Program-made: the position numbers and the translations under genes
From: Talinum fruticosum
Taxonomy: Eukaryota > Streptophyta > Magnoliopsida > Caryophyllales > Talinaceae
Assembly (NCBI GenBank): GCA_021018815.1
Contig: JAITYX010000042.1
Coordinates: 1,627,001-1,691,000, forward strand
DNA length: 64,000 bases
Reading direction: 5' to 3'
Part shown: positions 62,554-64,000 of the stretch, in pieces
Position numbering within the stretch: position 1 is the first letter of the stretch
Layout: each line of letters begins with the position of its first letter
Notes under the pieces: generated by a model
What the model was told of the DNA's origin: nothing
What the model saw: only the letters and a program-made list of their open reading frames with translations
Databases searched by the model: none

Positions 62554-62603
<50 letters not shown>

Positions 62604-62770
62604 TATCATTATATATTATCATAAATAATTATATCAGTTTATGATTAGTTATTATAGTGGGTAAGCTGTTATACTGATTATAATTAATTGTTATGAACTG
62701 TTATAACGTTTATGAGCGATTAGTGATTATAAATGCTTTTATAAACGTTAATTCGAATATTCCCTAAGTT
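62330..62770. repeat. AT-rich inverted element with (TAA)n/(TTA)n core
   Basis: The core has (TTA)n at about 62497-62545 and (TAA)n at 62555-62602, which are complementary and could form a hairpin of some 45 bp. On either side, sequence with TTATAACGGTTATGA-type motifs on the left corresponds to the reverse complement of that on the right (GTTATAACGTTTATGAGCG). The whole block behaves as a roughly 430-bp imperfect inverted repeat; it may be a MITE with an expanded centre. Confidence 0.6.
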
Positions 62771-63227
62771 TTACTAAATAGTAAGTGTTCTTTCCAGTTA
62801 AACTTAGAGACAAGATGTTACATACTAGCTTGCATAATTTATTGTCTTTCTAACTACCTTTGCATTTACGAATTTTGTCCTGTTCTAACCATAACATGAA
62901 CTTTTTTGGGGGGGAGAGGGGAGGATAGGGGTTGGTAGGATTTGAAGCAGTGAAAATGTATCCCCAATTTTCCAGTTACTAATTCTTTTTGGTATACTTT
63001 ACATATGCGAATGCACATGATGGATCATGAAAGTAGATAAGAGATCTTAATTACATAATCTACATTAATATTCCCAGCTGGAACCTGTATACAGTTTCCC
63101 TAAGAAGTGGCATACTGTCAGTACTAAAATAATCCTGTAAAAGGGAGAGAGAAAATGAAGCCCGTCTTTGCCGGTCGAAGAACCAGTACTTGCATTGCAT
63201 CTTGTAAAATTGTAGATGGAGAGATGT

Positions 63228-63248
63228 GGGGTGGGTTGGGTTGGGGGG
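63228..63248 (+). other. Potential G-quadruplex
   Basis: G-runs of four, three, three and six Gs with loops of one, two and two bases within 21 bp. Confidence 0.6.
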
Positions 63249-63937
63249 ATATTTAATTCAAACTGGCAGGTAAAATGAGCTCTCACTCAATTCCCTGGTT
63301 TCTCCGCAAGCAGAGATGGAAGCCAGTTTAGGGAATCTTAATTACTTTGACCAGTCTTTCTGCCCAGCTATCAAAGCCACTCATCTTATCTTTGTTGAAT
63401 TATATTTATATTTACTGGTGAACAAGTTTTATTTCCGTTTCTGTTTAGTGTTTTTGGTGTTTTCTGGATGGAGAAATGCTGGTACAGTGATACTTAGCTT
63501 CCTGTCAAATTACTAGTAGATGAGTACTGGGTTTGGGGTCCTTTCTGACCCAAAACTCTAATAAAAATTTGCAAGATAGACAGCTATCCAACATGAGAGA
63601 TGTAACACTCTTCGAAGGCCCCGCACCCACCCCGGCAAGCAAGAGGCCCCCTTCCCTTCCCTTCTCTATCTCTCTCTCTCTACCATTCATGTTGATGTCC
63701 TGCGGGTGGGATATTGCTGTTCCTGCTCCACACCATGTGCTGAGAGACAGTTGAACTGTTGATTTTTTTGCCTTGTATTTTATACTAACCTTCCGTAGCC
63801 ACTCAGTAGCCCCCAATTATATTCTATCATCTTTTGTTAAATATGCAAGCATAAAGCTGGAAACTCATAAAAATCTAGCTTTTTTTCTTTTTCCTGTGGC
63901 AAAAGCTCTTGGACATTGGTTCCTGTGCATGCCATCT

Positions 63938-63957
63938 CTCTCTCTCTCTCTCTCTCT
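63938..63957. repeat. (CT)n microsatellite
   Basis: Perfect CT dinucleotide run near the window end. Confidence 0.9.
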
Positions 63958-64000
63958 GTGCTATTATTGTTCTTACAATCTGTTGTTTCTCTCTCATCAC

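Larger units (their letters stand above)
60736..64000. other. Non-coding region to window end
   Basis: No recognised gene. The first part may be 3' untranslated or intronic sequence of the small gene. Several open frames of 60-100 codons (60758-60976, 61240-61551, 63505-63816 minus) show no domain. A microsatellite-rich block lies at 62330-62770, a G-rich tract at 63228-63248 and a (CT)n run at 63938-63957. Confidence 0.45.

Overview
The window is plant nuclear DNA, most likely from a eudicot; the species cannot be fixed from the sequence alone. Evidence: spliced genes with GT-AG introns and one AT-AC intron, nuclear-type tRNAs, plastid- and mitochondrion-directed proteins, a NAC transcription factor, long AT-rich intergenic DNA, many microsatellites, and typical plant transposons (Stowaway and Tourist MITEs, a solo LTR, a truncated LINE).

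Layout. 1-2.7 kb: retroelement-like debris and a 648-bp Tourist-type MITE. 2.7-4.2 kb: a P-class PPR gene (+) carrying one apparent frameshift. 5.4-8.1 kb: the plastid pyruvate dehydrogenase E1 alpha gene (-), three exons. 9.06 kb: tRNA-Cys(GCA). 9.45-10.03 kb: a small SERF/4F5-family gene (+) whose first intron is an AT-AC U12-type intron. 10.9 kb: a degenerate tRNA-like sequence. 11.8-13.3 kb: a 1.5-kb element with long inverted ends. 13.5 kb: a short tandem repeat. 13.93 kb: tRNA-Ala(AGC). 15.0-16.3 kb: 60S acidic ribosomal protein P1 (-). 20.3-22.9 kb: a single-RRM RNA-binding protein (-), six exons. 23-34 kb: gene-poor, with MITEs and a 5'-truncated LINE at 28.9-30.8 kb. 34.35-34.96 kb: a DUF4228/PADRE gene (+) with an apparent frameshift. 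35.7 kb: an unrecognised 124-codon reading frame. 40.08-42.80 kb: a solo LTR with a perfect 5-bp target duplication. 42.8-50.8 kb: intergenic with more Stowaway copies. 51.0-53.5 kb: a NAC gene of the NST/SND secondary-wall clade (+). 53.5-60.2 kb: intergenic repeats. 60.26-60.74 kb: an unrecognised two-exon gene for a small, possibly membrane-anchored protein. The rest appears non-coding.

The genes do not form a pathway or cluster; this is an ordinary stretch of plant chromosome. The points most worth a second look are the AT-AC intron, three separate one-base frame breaks that all sit in short G/C homopolymers and are all cured by one extra base (suggesting consensus errors rather than three pseudogenes), the complete solo LTR, the Stowaway family with one copy inside the NAC intron, a previously unnamed 130-bp dispersed repeat, and the small unrecognised gene at 60.3 kb. 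I found no CRISPR array, operon or novel defence-type system.
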